A DNA stretch of 64,000 bases from Streptomyces sp. SID12488. Lineage in GTDB: Bacteria > Actinomycetota > Actinomycetes > Streptomycetales > Streptomycetaceae. The stretch lies in assembly GCF_010548275.1 (NCBI RefSeq), contig NZ_JAAGLT010000001.1, forward strand, positions 62,001 to 126,000, read 5' to 3'. A model generated the notes under the pieces. It was not told the origin of the DNA. It was given only the letters and a program-made list of their open reading frames with translations, and searched no databases. Of the stretch, positions 8,634-17,238 are shown piece by piece. The translations under genes and the position numbers were made by a program. How positions within the stretch are numbered: position 1 is the first letter of the stretch; each line of letters opens with the position of its first letter.

Positions 8634-9500
8634 TCACTCTCCCCCGCGCCGGATGGAGTTGCCCTCGAACGACGAGGCCTCGTCGGGCTTCGGCTCACCG
8701 TCCGTGTCGTCCAGGTCGAGGCGCCCGCTCTGGCCGTAGAAGGCGACGGGGTTGCGCCACAGGACGCGGTCGACGTCGTCGTCCGTGAAGCCGTCGGCGA
8801 GCATGGCGTCACCGGTCTTGCGGGTTTTCAGGGGGTCCGAACTGCCCCAGTCCGCCGCCGAGTTGATCAGCACGCGGTCAAGGCCGTGCTCCTGGAGGAT
8901 GCGGACCATCCGGTCCTCGCTCATCTTCGTCTTCGGGTAGACGGAGAACCCGGCCCAGCAGCCGCTGTCGAGGACCATGCCGACCGTCAGCTCGTTCAGG
9001 TGGTCCAGGACGACGAGTTCGGGGGCGATGCCCGACTCACGTACGACGTCCAGGGTGCGCCTGGTCCCGGCCACCTTGTCGCGGTGCGGGGTGTGGACGA
9101 GGGCGGGCAGGCCGTGTTCGACGGCGAGTTGGAGCTGACGGGCGAGCACCTCGTCCTCCGCCTTGGTCATCGAGTCGTAGCCGATCTCGCCGACGGCGAC
9201 GACCCGGTCCTTGGCGAGGTAGCGGGGCAGTTCGTCGAGGACGGGGAGGCAGCGCGGGTCGTTGGCCTCCTTCGGGTTGAGGGCGATCGTGCAGAAGTGC
9301 TGGATACCGAACTGGGCTGCCCGGTAGGGCTCCCAGCCGAGCAGCGAGTCGAAGTAGTCGTAGAAGGTGTCGGGCGAGGTGCGGGGCTGGCCGAGCCAGA
9401 AGGCGGGCTCGACGACGGCCCGGACTCCGGCCTCGTACATCGCCTCGTAGTCGTCGGTGGTGCGGGAGGACATGTGGATGTGGGGGTCGAAGATGCGCAT
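8634..9500 (-). CDS. TatD-like metal-dependent hydrolase (EboB-like)
   Basis: 288-residue amidohydrolase-superfamily protein of TatD type. The N-terminal RIFDPHIHMSSRT gives the HxH metal motif, followed by VVAVGEIGYDS (bridging Glu), ALVHTPHRDK and VVLDHLNE (His ligands) and a C-terminal LINSAADWGSSD (catalytic Asp). The ATG at 9498-9500 begins 2 bp after the EboA stop codon, indicating translational coupling, and excludes the longer Arg-rich frame upstream. Substrate unknown; although TatD proteins are often annotated as DNases, the Ebo context argues for a small-molecule or protein-metabolite role. Confidence 0.84.
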   Translation of the reverse strand: MRIFDPHIHMSSRTTDDYEAMYEAGVRAVVEPAFWLGQPRTSPDTFYDYFDSLLGWEPYRAAQFGIQHFCTIALNPKEANDPRCLPVLDELPRYLAKDRVVAVGEIGYDSMTKAEDEVLARQLQLAVEHGLPALVHTPHRDKVAGTRRTLDVVRESGIAPELVVLDHLNELTVGMVLDSGCWAGFSVYPKTKMSEDRMVRILQEHGLDRVLINSAADWGSSDPLKTRKTGDAMLADGFTDDDVDRVLWRNPVAFYGQSGRLDLDDTDGEPKPDEASSFEGNSIRRGGE

Positions 9501-9502
9501 GA

Positions 9503-10141
9503 TCACCCGGTTTCGTCGGTGCCGGAGGTGGGGGCGGCGGAAGTGGTGAAGGGGTGTACGAGGGGGGCGATGTCCTCGGGTATGGGGCGTCCGGCCGCCG
9601 TCCGCTCGTGGGCGAAGTCGCCGAGCATGCCGGCGAGTTCGGCGTCGGCACGGTCGTCGAGTCCGGCGACTCGGGCGAGCGGGATCTCGCAGAACACGCA
9701 CTTCAGGACGGCCTGGCGGTACTCGTCGGCCGGCAGGTGGGCCGCCGCGTACGGGCCGAGGGCGGCCTCGATCAGCGTGTTGTCGTTACCGCGCAGGGTC
9801 TGGCGTACGAGGTCCAGGAACCGGCCGGTCCCCTCCCGGTCGAGCTGTGGCAACGCCCTTAGGACGGCCCGCTGTTCGGCGGGGTCGCCGTAGCGGTGCA
9901 GCGCTGCCACCTCGTCGGCGAGGGCCTTGTCGCGCAGGGGCAGCGCGGCGAGGAGCAGCACGCGGGCCGCTTCGTCGACGGTCCGGCCGTCGGGCAGCGG
10001 GGCGCGTCCGCAGTGGCGGCGGACAGCCGGGAAGAGGGTGCGGATCGTGGTGGGGGCGGCGGCGACCTCGGCCAGGGCGGTGTCGAGCCAGGCGCGGGCT
10101 TCGGGGGTGAGGGGCAGGGGGGATGTATCGGAAAGCGGCAT
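9503..10141 (-). CDS. EboA-like protein of unknown function
   Basis: 212-residue helical protein without a recognised catalytic motif. The middle is rich in Leu/Ala helices (ARVLLLAALPLRDKALADEV), and the C-terminal third holds QAVLKCVFCEIPLARVAGL and FAHERTAAGRPI, which I associate with the EboA family. It is the first of four closely spaced genes (eboA, eboB, eboE, eboF) and starts at an ATG at 10139-10141 with a weak ribosome-binding site. No function is proposed in the literature I recall beyond membership of the cluster. Confidence 0.75.
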   Translation of the reverse strand: MPLSDTSPLPLTPEARAWLDTALAEVAAAPTTIRTLFPAVRRHCGRAPLPDGRTVDEAARVLLLAALPLRDKALADEVAALHRYGDPAEQRAVLRALPQLDREGTGRFLDLVRQTLRGNDNTLIEAALGPYAAAHLPADEYRQAVLKCVFCEIPLARVAGLDDRADAELAGMLGDFAHERTAAGRPIPEDIAPLVHPFTTSAAPTSGTDETG

Positions 10142-10262
10142 GGCGCGGTTCCAGAAAGGGAGTTGGAGAGGAAGAAAAAAGGGGGCGCGGCAGAGGTTGG
10201 AGAGCGCCGGAAATAGGGATCGCGACGCGAAATTCTCGTGAACGAATGGTGGGGCGGCAGGC

Positions 10263-11111
10263 TCAGGAGGCGAGCAGGCTCCGGGCCTCGGCTCGGCACA
10301 GGAACTCCAGGGAGCTGCGGGCGATGTCGGGGGCGTCCAGAGCGCCGCCCTGGATCTCGACGGACACCAGGCCGCGATGGCCGAGGTCGGTCAGCGCCGC
10401 CAGTACCGGCGGGAAGTCGATCTCACCGGCGCCGAACTCCAGATGCCGGTGGACGCCGCGGACCATGTCCTCGATCTGGACGTTCAGCAGGTGCGGCGCG
10501 GCCAGGTCGACACAGTCGAGCAGCGTCGGCTCCTCCACGCAGTGGGCGTGTCCGATGTCCAGGGTGACGCCGAACAGTTCGTGCCCGCCGACCAGTTCGC
10601 GCAGTCTCAGGCACTTCGCGACCGTGTCGACGAACATGTGCGGCTCGGGTTCGAAGGCCAGCGCGACCCCGTATGCCTCCGCCGTTTCCAGCGCGGCACC
10701 GACGCCTGCGGCCAGCCGCCGCCATGCCTCTGTCTCCGGGATGTCGTCCGGGGCCGGTCCGCTGCACAACTGGACGCTGGGCGAGCCGAGTTCCGCGGCG
10801 ATGCGTACGGCACGCCGCAACAGGTCGACGCGGCGTTCCGGTTGGCCTGACATCAGCGTCGGCTGATGCTTGCCCCAGGGGTCGAGGAAGTAGGGCGCTC
10901 CGGTCTCGACCGTGACGGTCAGCCCGAGCCGCGTCAACTGCTGTCGGACGCGGTCGACCTGGCGGTCCAGGTCGTCGGCGTACGGGTCGAGGTGGTTGTG
11001 GTCGAGGGTGAGGGCCACGCCGTCGTAGCCGAGGTCGGCAAGGATGCCGAGGACGTCGGAGAGGCGGTGGTGGGTGAACCCGTTGGTGCCGTAGCCGAAT
11101 CTCAGGCCCAT
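10263..11111 (-). CDS. sugar phosphate isomerase/epimerase-like TIM barrel in the Ebo-like cluster
   Basis: 282-residue TIM-barrel protein of the xylose isomerase-like AP_endonuc_2 superfamily. Motifs in order: LRFGYGTNGFTHHRL, YDGVALTLDHNH, VQLCSGPAP, LAFEPEPHMFVDT (metal Glu), GVTLDIGHAHC (Asp/His), LLNVQIEDM and LVSVEIQGG (Glu). All ligand positions expected for a divalent-metal isomerase look present. It occupies the place between the prenyltransferase and eboA where I would expect a cyclase (EboD) in the canonical cluster. The ATG at 11111 has GGAGGG upstream. It could supply or rearrange a sugar or cyclitol precursor; this is inference. Confidence 0.8.
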   Translation of the reverse strand: MGLRFGYGTNGFTHHRLSDVLGILADLGYDGVALTLDHNHLDPYADDLDRQVDRVRQQLTRLGLTVTVETGAPYFLDPWGKHQPTLMSGQPERRVDLLRRAVRIAAELGSPSVQLCSGPAPDDIPETEAWRRLAAGVGAALETAEAYGVALAFEPEPHMFVDTVAKCLRLRELVGGHELFGVTLDIGHAHCVEEPTLLDCVDLAAPHLLNVQIEDMVRGVHRHLEFGAGEIDFPPVLAALTDLGHRGLVSVEIQGGALDAPDIARSSLEFLCRAEARSLLAS

Positions 11112-11193
11112 GGCCCGCCCTCCGTCACGTAGTTCACGAGAGGGCTCGACGCACAGCTCGAAGTAGATCTCGAAGCAGGGCTCATGGCATTGC

Positions 11194-12207
11194 TCATGTC
11201 GGGGACACCCGCCTCGCCAGGCGCTGCGCCACCGGGTGCAGGGCACCCAGGAGTGCGGCGGCGACGGGTGCTCCGGCGCGCGCCGTGAGCGCCGCCTGCA
11301 GGGGGACCATGGCGAGGATGCCCGCCCCCACCGCACGCCGTACGGAACTCGCTCCTGGATCGCGTACGGCCCGCGCCTGGGCCCAGCCGTACGTCCCCAG
11401 GTAGGCGAGAACTCCGGCGGAGGCAACGGCTGTTCGGGCGACCTCCGCCCGGGGCAGGGAGCGCCGGGGCGGGAGAACGGCCGGGAGTACGGAAGGCAGC
11501 ACCGTCGACAGCGCCGTGGCCGACGACACGGCGAGCGTCGTGGCCGGCAGCCGCGAGGGCGCGCCGGAGATCTCGTGGCGGCTGAGGGCGGTGATCGTGT
11601 AGGTGTGCACCCCGGTGAGGAGGGCGGGGACGGCGCCTCGAGCGAGCGCGCCTGCCGTGCCACCCCCACCGGCGTGCCACGGGGGGTTGCCGCCGCCGGC
11701 CACCGCGCCCGCCAGTACGTCGAGCGCACGCGCGCCCGCCATCGCCGCCGGGCCGGCCGGAGTCGACTTCAACTTCAGGTCGTACGCCCATATGAGGGCT
11801 GTCAGCGGCAGGGCGACGGCGAGTCCGCGTCGGCCGCCCGACACGGCGGCGAGACCGAGGCCCGCGCCGGTCAGGCTGGTTGCGACGGCCAGCGCGGTCC
11901 GGCGCGGCACCCGGCCGGAGGGCACCGGACGGGCGGGCCGCTCGACCGAGTCGACGGCTGCGTCGGCGTAGTCGTTGAGGGCCATGCCGGCCCAGTAGAG
12001 ACAGACGGAGGACGCCATCGCGCCGGCCGTCCGGGGACCGAGAGGACGGCCCGCCGCGGTCGCGCCCGCCAGGATGTCGCCGGGGACGCTCAGCGCGGCC
12101 GGGGCTCTGACAAGGCTCACCAGATCCGAAAGTGGGGGTAGTTGAAAATTGGTGTGCTGCAGGGGTTGTCGGGAACCGGCGGGGGGAAATGATTTCCGGT
12201 CACTCAT
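11194..12207 (-). CDS. UbiA-type membrane prenyltransferase (EboC-like)
   Basis: 337-residue polytopic protein of the UbiA superfamily, transferring a prenyl chain to an acceptor at the membrane. The first aspartate-rich motif is in YWAGMALNDYADAAVDSVER, followed by RPVPSGRV as in many UbiA members; the second region is YDLKLKSTPAG with a later Asp in ARALDVLAG. About eight hydrophobic segments can be traced. It is the first gene of the Ebo-like run. I recall Streptomyces members labelled SCO3242-family prenyltransferases, found near an inositol-phosphate synthase in the CDA cluster; no such synthase is here. The ATG at 12207 has no good ribosome-binding site. A partly symmetric AT-rich motif (CAATC at 12211, GATTG at 12225) lies just upstream. 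Confidence 0.82.
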   Translation of the reverse strand: MSDRKSFPPAGSRQPLQHTNFQLPPLSDLVSLVRAPAALSVPGDILAGATAAGRPLGPRTAGAMASSVCLYWAGMALNDYADAAVDSVERPARPVPSGRVPRRTALAVATSLTGAGLGLAAVSGGRRGLAVALPLTALIWAYDLKLKSTPAGPAAMAGARALDVLAGAVAGGGNPPWHAGGGGTAGALARGAVPALLTGVHTYTITALSRHEISGAPSRLPATTLAVSSATALSTVLPSVLPAVLPPRRSLPRAEVARTAVASAGVLAYLGTYGWAQARAVRDPGASSVRRAVGAGILAMVPLQAALTARAGAPVAAALLGALHPVAQRLARRVSPT

Positions 12208-12325
12208 GTGCCAATCATTACTGAAGATTGTTGAAAGCTAATGCTCTTGCCCCATGTTGCTTCTTGTGAGGAACGCGACAACTGGACCTTGTTGACATTT
12301 CCTTCGTGTGACTATTTCACCGTCT

Positions 12326-12754
12326 TCAGTAACGCGCCCGCCAGTCCCCGCCCTTGATCAGCCTCCCGTGCGCCCGCATCCGTGCGGCGACGATCGGGCC
12401 GGCGACGTACACCCAGGCACGTACGGCGCCCCCATCGGCGTCGAGGGTCACCTGCCGCGCCACCCGCTCGTACAGGCTGTGCGGGTCACCCGGTACGCAC
12501 TCCTCCAACTCGTCCAGTTCGGCCAGCAGTTCGTCGTAGGCATCCGGCAGCGCCACGACCAGCTCCCCGTGCACGACTCCGCCGGGTTCCGTCACGGCGT
12601 ACGGGTAGCCGGGCCCGTCGTACAGCACCGCGTCCGCGAGCCGTCCCGGCCGCTCCGACTGCGTACGGCCGCGCAGGAAGTGGTCGTGGTTGGGCTCGCC
12701 TGGACGGAGGGTGCCGTAGACGAAGAACGGGAGTCTCACGTGTCGGTCTCGCAT
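12326..12754 (-). CDS. gamma-glutamylcyclotransferase-fold (GGCT/AIG2) protein
   Basis: 142-residue protein with the GGCT-fold signature PFFVYGTLRPGEPNHDHF at the N-terminus and a central LPDAYDELLAELDELE, where the conserved acidic residue of the family resides. Members either cyclise gamma-glutamyl dipeptides or act on gamma-glutamylamines; which applies is unknown. It follows on the minus strand but is convergent with nothing and is probably monocistronic. An internal GTG seven codons downstream is an alternative start; neither has a strong ribosome-binding site. Confidence 0.8.
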   Translation of the reverse strand: MRDRHVRLPFFVYGTLRPGEPNHDHFLRGRTQSERPGRLADAVLYDGPGYPYAVTEPGGVVHGELVVALPDAYDELLAELDELEECVPGDPHSLYERVARQVTLDADGGAVRAWVYVAGPIVAARMRAHGRLIKGGDWRARY

Positions 12755-12927
12755 TCGTGAGGGCGGGGCTCATGAGGCGGGGCTGATGAGGGCGGGGACG
12801 GGGTTCGTGGGGATGGGGAAACGATTCTCGCCACAAGTCGAGGTGAAAGTGCATGCGCTCTGGACACGACATGTCATGAACCCTTAAATCTGAGCGATCC
12901 CCACCGTCTTCACCCCCAAGGAGACCG

Positions 12928-14550
12928 ATGACCTCCCGTCTCGCCGCGGCCGGTACAGCCGCCACCACCGCCGTCCTGCTGGCCGCCGCACTCTCCCCCA
13001 GCGCAGGCGCGGCCGACAGACCGACCCGCGACACCGCCATCAGGAACTCGGTCACAGCGCTCGTGGACCAGGCCGCCCAGCTGGGCCTGACCTCCGTACA
13101 GGGCACCACAGTCCGGGATGTCGTCATCGACAAGGACGGCAGTCAGCACGTCCGCTATGACCGCACGTACCGCCAACTCCCGGTGCTCGGCGGCGACTTC
13201 GTCGTCCATCTGGCGCCGAGTGGCACCTACCGGAGCGCGAGCCGTGCCACGACCCGCCCGATATCCCTGTCCACGATCAGCCCGTCGGTGTCGGCCCCGA
13301 AGGCAGCCGACCTGGCGGCCTCGGCGCTGCGCGCGGCGAACCGGGGCGAGGCGCTGAAGAAGACAACCTCCAAGCCGCAGCTGGTGGTTGACGCCCTGCA
13401 CGGCGCCCCCAGACTCGCCTGGCAGACAAACGCGGTGGCCCTGGACTCGGTCGGCAACCCCGTCGCCCGGACCGTGCTGACCGACGCGCGCACGGGCGCC
13501 CAGATCGACGCCTGGGACAGCATCGAGACGGCGACGGGCGACGGCCGGTCCCTGTACGGCGGCACAGTCCCGCTGGAGACGACGGTCTCCGGATCGACGT
13601 ACCAGCTGAAGGACCCTACGCGCGGCAACACGTACACGGGCGACGCCGCCAACGGCACTGACCTGTGCATCTTCGGTATCTGCATCGTCCGCGCCCCTGC
13701 CACGCTCTTCACGGACGCGGACAACCACTGGGGCACGGGTGTGACAACGGACCGCTCCTCGGCGGCGGTTGACGCGCAGTACGGCACCGACGAGACCTGG
13801 GACTACTACAAGGACACGTTCGGGCGCAGCGGCATCAAGGGCAACGGGGTCGGCTCGTACAACCGCGTGCACTACGGCAACAGCTACAACAACGCCTTCT
13901 GGGACAACAGTTGCTTCTGCATGACGTACGGCGACGGTGACGGGACGACGTTCGGTCCGCTGGTCTCACTGGACGTGGCCGGCCACGAGATGACGCACGG
14001 CGTGACGTCGTCGACGGCCAACCTGACGTACTCGGGCGAGCCGGGCGGTCTCAACGAGGCGACGTCCGACATCTTCGGCACGTTGGTGGAGTTCAACGCG
14101 GCCAACTCCACCGACCTCGGTGACTACTTGATCGGCGAGAAGATCGTCAAGCCGGGCTTCGGCCGGTCGGCGCTTCGCTACATGGACCAGCCGTCGAAGG
14201 ACAACAACTCGGCCAACTGCTGGAGTTCGGGCGTCGGGAACCTGGACGTGCACTACTCCTCGGGCGTGGCGAACCACTTCGCGTACCTGCTGGCGGAGGG
14301 CAGCGGCGCCAAGATACTCAACGGCGTCAGCTACAACTCCCCCACGTGCAACAACTCGACGGTCGCGGGCATCGGCCGGGCCAAGCTGGGCGCGATCTGG
14401 TACAAGGCGCTGACCACGTACATGACGTCGTCGACGAACTACGCGGGCGCGCGCACCGCCACGCTGAACGCGGCGCGTGATCTGTACGGGACGAGCAGCA
14501 CGGAGTACGCGGCGGTCGGCGCCGCCTGGAGTGCGGTGTCGGTGGGCTGA
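12928..14550 (+). CDS. secreted thermolysin-like neutral metalloprotease (M4)
   Basis: 540-residue preproenzyme. Residues 1-29 are a Sec signal peptide ending near AGAADR; an FTP/PepSY-type propeptide follows (HVRYDRTYRQLPVLGGDFV), then the mature M4 domain. Zinc ligands are in HEMTH (His353, catalytic Glu354, His357) with the third ligand Glu377 in GGLNEATSD. The C-terminal domain includes DVHYSSGVANHFAYLLAEG with the conserved transition-state His. The length is normal for the family and there is no extra C-terminal domain. The ATG at 12928 has AAGGAG 6 nt upstream. A strong hairpin 24 bp after the stop suggests a monocistronic message. Role: extracellular protein degradation. Confidence 0.95.
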   Translation: MTSRLAAAGTAATTAVLLAAALSPSAGAADRPTRDTAIRNSVTALVDQAAQLGLTSVQGTTVRDVVIDKDGSQHVRYDRTYRQLPVLGGDFVVHLAPSGTYRSASRATTRPISLSTISPSVSAPKAADLAASALRAANRGEALKKTTSKPQLVVDALHGAPRLAWQTNAVALDSVGNPVARTVLTDARTGAQIDAWDSIETATGDGRSLYGGTVPLETTVSGSTYQLKDPTRGNTYTGDAANGTDLCIFGICIVRAPATLFTDADNHWGTGVTTDRSSAAVDAQYGTDETWDYYKDTFGRSGIKGNGVGSYNRVHYGNSYNNAFWDNSCFCMTYGDGDGTTFGPLVSLDVAGHEMTHGVTSSTANLTYSGEPGGLNEATSDIFGTLVEFNAANSTDLGDYLIGEKIVKPGFGRSALRYMDQPSKDNNSANCWSSGVGNLDVHYSSGVANHFAYLLAEGSGAKILNGVSYNSPTCNNSTVAGIGRAKLGAIWYKALTTYMTSSTNYAGARTATLNAARDLYGTSSTEYAAVGAAWSAVSVG

Positions 14551-14574
14551 TCCGGAGATCGGAGACGTGCCGCT

Positions 14575-14610
14575 GGTGGCCATCCCGGGAATTTCGCCGG
14601 GGTGGCCACC
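14575..14610 (+). terminator. hairpin after metalloprotease gene
   Basis: Arms GGTGGCCATCCCGG and CCGGGGTGGCCACC pair over 14 bp (one G-U) around the 8-nt loop GAATTTCG. It lies 24 bp past the M4 protease stop codon; no U-tract follows, as is common in Streptomyces. Confidence 0.75.
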
Positions 14611-14715
14611 GGGTCGCGTGCTGACTCGGGCAAGTGGCATACGTATGGTTGACCTTGGGCCTTAAGTTGAACCCTGCACCAACGCGTCCGCTGCGACCGA
14701 GGAGACGATGCCGGC

Positions 14716-15513
14716 ATGCCTGAACCCGAACAGAGGATCGATACCTCGGTACCGCATTCCGCCCGCATCTGGAACTACTGGCTCGGCGGCAAGGACAACT
14801 ACCCCGTCGACGAGGCGGCCGGCGACGCGTACACCGCGGTCTTCCCCGGCATCGTCACGATCGCGCGCAGCAGCCGCGCGTTCCTGGGCCGTACGATCCG
14901 CCATCTGGCCGGAGAGGCGGGCATCCGCCAGTTCCTGGACGTCGGCACGGGCCTGCCGACGGTGGACAACACGCACGAGGTGGCCCAGTCGGTCGCTCCC
15001 GACGCACGCATCGTGTACGTGGACCACGACCCGCTGGTCCTGACCCACGCCCGAGCGCTCCTCACGTCGACTCCCGAGGGGGCGACGGACTATGTCGACG
15101 CCGAGCTGTACGACACGGACCGCATCCTGGAGGCGGCGGCCAGGACGCTCGACCTCTCCCGCCCGACAGCCCTGATCCTGAGCGGCATCCTGGGTCACGT
15201 GGCGGACCACGAGGTGGCGTGCGGAATCGTCCGCGACCTGATGGCGGGCCTGCCGTCGGGCAGTTACCTGTCGTTGAACGAGGGCTCGCGGGGTACGGAT
15301 CCGGCTTACGAGGCAGCGCAGGACGCCTACAACGAGACGGGCGCGGTGCCGTATTTCCTGCGGCCGGTGGACCAGATCGAGGCGTACTTCGAGGGGCTCG
15401 AACTGGTCGCGCCCGGGGTGGTCTCGGTGCCGCTGTGGCGGCCGGAGCCGAGCGCGTCCGGGGTGGCGGCGCCGGCTATCGGGCAGCATGGGGGGCTGGG
15501 GCGGAAGCCCTGA
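14716..15513 (+). CDS. SAM-dependent methyltransferase-like protein (DUF574 family)
   Basis: 265-residue protein of the actinobacterial S-adenosyl methyltransferase family once called DUF574. Motifs: SVPHSARIWNYWLGGKDNYP at the N-terminus, the SAM-binding RQFLDVGTGLPTVDNTHEVA, then IVYVDHDPLVLTHA, and a post-motif block LILSGILGHVADHEV. No specific substrate is known for the family. The ATG at 14716 follows GAGGAG by 13 nt; a nearer out-of-frame ATG sits at 14708. A close paralogue is encoded at 34681-35541, sharing the N-terminal and SAM-binding motifs nearly word for word. In Streptomyces these genes are numerous and scattered. Confidence 0.85.
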   Translation: MPEPEQRIDTSVPHSARIWNYWLGGKDNYPVDEAAGDAYTAVFPGIVTIARSSRAFLGRTIRHLAGEAGIRQFLDVGTGLPTVDNTHEVAQSVAPDARIVYVDHDPLVLTHARALLTSTPEGATDYVDAELYDTDRILEAAARTLDLSRPTALILSGILGHVADHEVACGIVRDLMAGLPSGSYLSLNEGSRGTDPAYEAAQDAYNETGAVPYFLRPVDQIEAYFEGLELVAPGVVSVPLWRPEPSASGVAAPAIGQHGGLGRKP

Positions 15514-15740
15514 CCGGATCGATCGCCCTCCAGCACCGAGCCGGGGTTCGGTACTGGTGGTGCGATCGTGGAGTCCGGCGATGGTCAGGGCACGGGTGAG
15601 GGGGCGCGCCGCGGTGTGTTCGGCGGTGGTCGGTGGGCAGGTGCCCACGGGACGCGGAACTTCGATGAGCAAGTGGTTCTCAGGTCTTCCTGTTCCGCGC
15701 CCCTGCTCAGTGCCCTTGCTCAGCGCCGACCCGGCGAGAA

Positions 15741-16268
15741 CTACTTGCGGACTCGGCCCCACGGCTTGAAGACCGAGAGCACCATCGCGAAACTCAGGAA
15801 CACCATGGCGGTGGCGCCGAGGAACGCGACGAACCAGATGTCCCGCAACGGTTGTTCGCCCGAGGCGAGTTCGGTGATCGGACCCAGGAACGCCAGCAGC
15901 ATCACACAGGCGATGACGTTGAGGACCAGTTTCACCGCGACCCACCGGTAGCGAACGAGTCCCCACTTGGTCGCCAGCCCCAGCAGGACACCCGTGACAA
16001 GGCAGACCACCCCCGCCACGAGAGCCGACAGCAGTAGCGGAACGACGAAGAAGTCCGCCAGTGCCCGGTATACGGCGGTGCGGTCGTCGCCCGCGCGTAC
16101 CCAGCCGATCGCCACCATGACGGTGGCGATGACATCTATGCCGATCCAGGCTCCCGCCGACACGACATGCGTGACCAGGATGCTCTTGCGCAGCCGGGCC
16201 GAGATGCGCCAGCGGACCAGGTTCCCCCGTGCCGGCGGGGTGGTTCGGGGTGTGGTGAGGGTACTCAT
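15741..16268 (-). CDS. four-helix membrane protein (DUF2269-like)
   Basis: 175-residue integral membrane protein with four hydrophobic segments: ILVTHVVSAGAWIGIDVIAT (about 30-55), PLLLSALVAGVVCLVTGVLL (about 77-97), WVAVKLVLNVIACVMLLAFL and IWFVAFLGATAMVFLSFAMV. The first helix begins with a His in LVTHVVSAGAWIG, which resembles DUF2269/CopD-like proteins with a possible haem- or metal-related His. Function unknown. It is transcribed away from the IMPase-like gene, with 134 bp between them on the same strand. Confidence 0.65.
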   Translation of the reverse strand: MSTLTTPRTTPPARGNLVRWRISARLRKSILVTHVVSAGAWIGIDVIATVMVAIGWVRAGDDRTAVYRALADFFVVPLLLSALVAGVVCLVTGVLLGLATKWGLVRYRWVAVKLVLNVIACVMLLAFLGPITELASGEQPLRDIWFVAFLGATAMVFLSFAMVLSVFKPWGRVRK

Positions 16269-16403
16269 GGTCGTCCTTGTCCGCGGAGTGCGTGGGGTAC
16301 GGGTCAGGTGCGGCGGTCGATCGGTCGATCAACCGCGGGGGGACCTGTGGAAGTGGCTGAGGCCGTCTGACGGGCCACCACGGAAGGTGGATCCGGACTC
16401 CCC

Positions 16404-17183
16404 TCAGGCGTTGAGTACTTCCAGCGCGGCGGCGTGCACACCCGGCGCGGCGGCGAGGTAGCTCTGGCCGGCCAGTTCCCACGGTTTGCCCTCGAAATCG
16501 GTGACGACGCCGCCGGCCTCCTGGACAAGGAGCACACCTGCCGCGTGGGACCGGACGTTGTCGAACTGCCAGTGCAGGTCCATCCGGCCTGCGGCGACTT
16601 GGGCGAGATGTTGGGTCACCGGTACGGAGATCCGCACATAAAGGGCGGCGTTCGTCATCGCGCTGAAGGCGGAGCCCATCCGCTTGGCGAGCTCGGGGTC
16701 ATGACCCGGCTTGGCCTGGCCGGTCCCGGCCAGTGCGCCGTCCAACGACGTCTTGACCGAGACCCGCAGCCGTACACCGTTGAGAAACGCCCCGCCGCCC
16801 TCGGTCGCGGTGAACATCTCGTCCAGGGCCGGGAAGTAGACCACCGCCAGCACCGGGCGGCCGTCACGGACGAGGCTCACGCCGATGTTCCAGTCGGGCA
16901 TGCCGTGCACGGCGTTGACGTTGCCACCGACCGGGTCGATGAGCCACCACTCGCCCATGGCCAGCGGTCCCGATCCGTGTTCGTCGTTGAGCCAGCCCGC
17001 GCTCGGCAGGGCCTCGGTCAACGCCGGGCGCAACGTGTCGACAACGGCCGCGTCATTGGCCTGGAGGTTCGCGAGCAGTTCGGAGAGCCCGGGCTGACGG
17101 GACTCGGTGGAATAGCGCGTCATCATCCGGGCGCCGGCGTGGCGGACGGCGGCGACGGTGGCGGCAAGCAGTTCCTGACTCAT
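16404..17183 (-). CDS. inositol-monophosphatase-fold protein with substituted metal ligands
   Basis: 259-residue protein clearly of IMPase fold, but key metal-binding residues differ from the family. The canonical WxIDPLDGTxNF motif reads WWLIDPVGGNVNAVHG here (residues 79-94), with Gly86 where the second Asp should be; the C-terminal WDxAAG motif reads RSHAAGVLLVQEAGG, with Ser212 replacing the Asp; GEE is replaced by DEH (67-69). A normal phosphatase mechanism therefore looks impaired. It could be a non-catalytic or re-purposed member. The ATG at 17183 has CAGGAG upstream. It is divergent from a LysR-type gene with a T-N11-A motif in the 55-bp gap, so it is probably that regulator's target. 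Confidence 0.8.
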   Translation of the reverse strand: MSQELLAATVAAVRHAGARMMTRYSTESRQPGLSELLANLQANDAAVVDTLRPALTEALPSAGWLNDEHGSGPLAMGEWWLIDPVGGNVNAVHGMPDWNIGVSLVRDGRPVLAVVYFPALDEMFTATEGGGAFLNGVRLRVSVKTSLDGALAGTGQAKPGHDPELAKRMGSAFSAMTNAALYVRISVPVTQHLAQVAAGRMDLHWQFDNVRSHAAGVLLVQEAGGVVTDFEGKPWELAGQSYLAAAPGVHAAALEVLNA

Positions 17184-17210
17184 GGGACGCTCCTGGAGTT
17201 GATCGAAATG

Positions 17211-17231
17211 AATCTATGTCTTGTTAAGATT
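17211..17231. promoter_or_regulatory. LysR-type T-N11-A box
   Basis: Perfect dyad AATCT-N11-AGATT between the divergent IMPase-like (start 17183) and LysR (start 17239) genes, matching the general T-N11-A consensus of LysR-type regulators. Its centre is 37 bp from one start codon and 18 bp from the other. Confidence 0.6.
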
Positions 17232-17238
17232 TACTCTT

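Noticed and set aside
12241-12325. TTGACA at 12292 as a promoter
   Set aside because: It points to the plus strand, where the next gene is on the minus strand; no suitable -10 or target gene.
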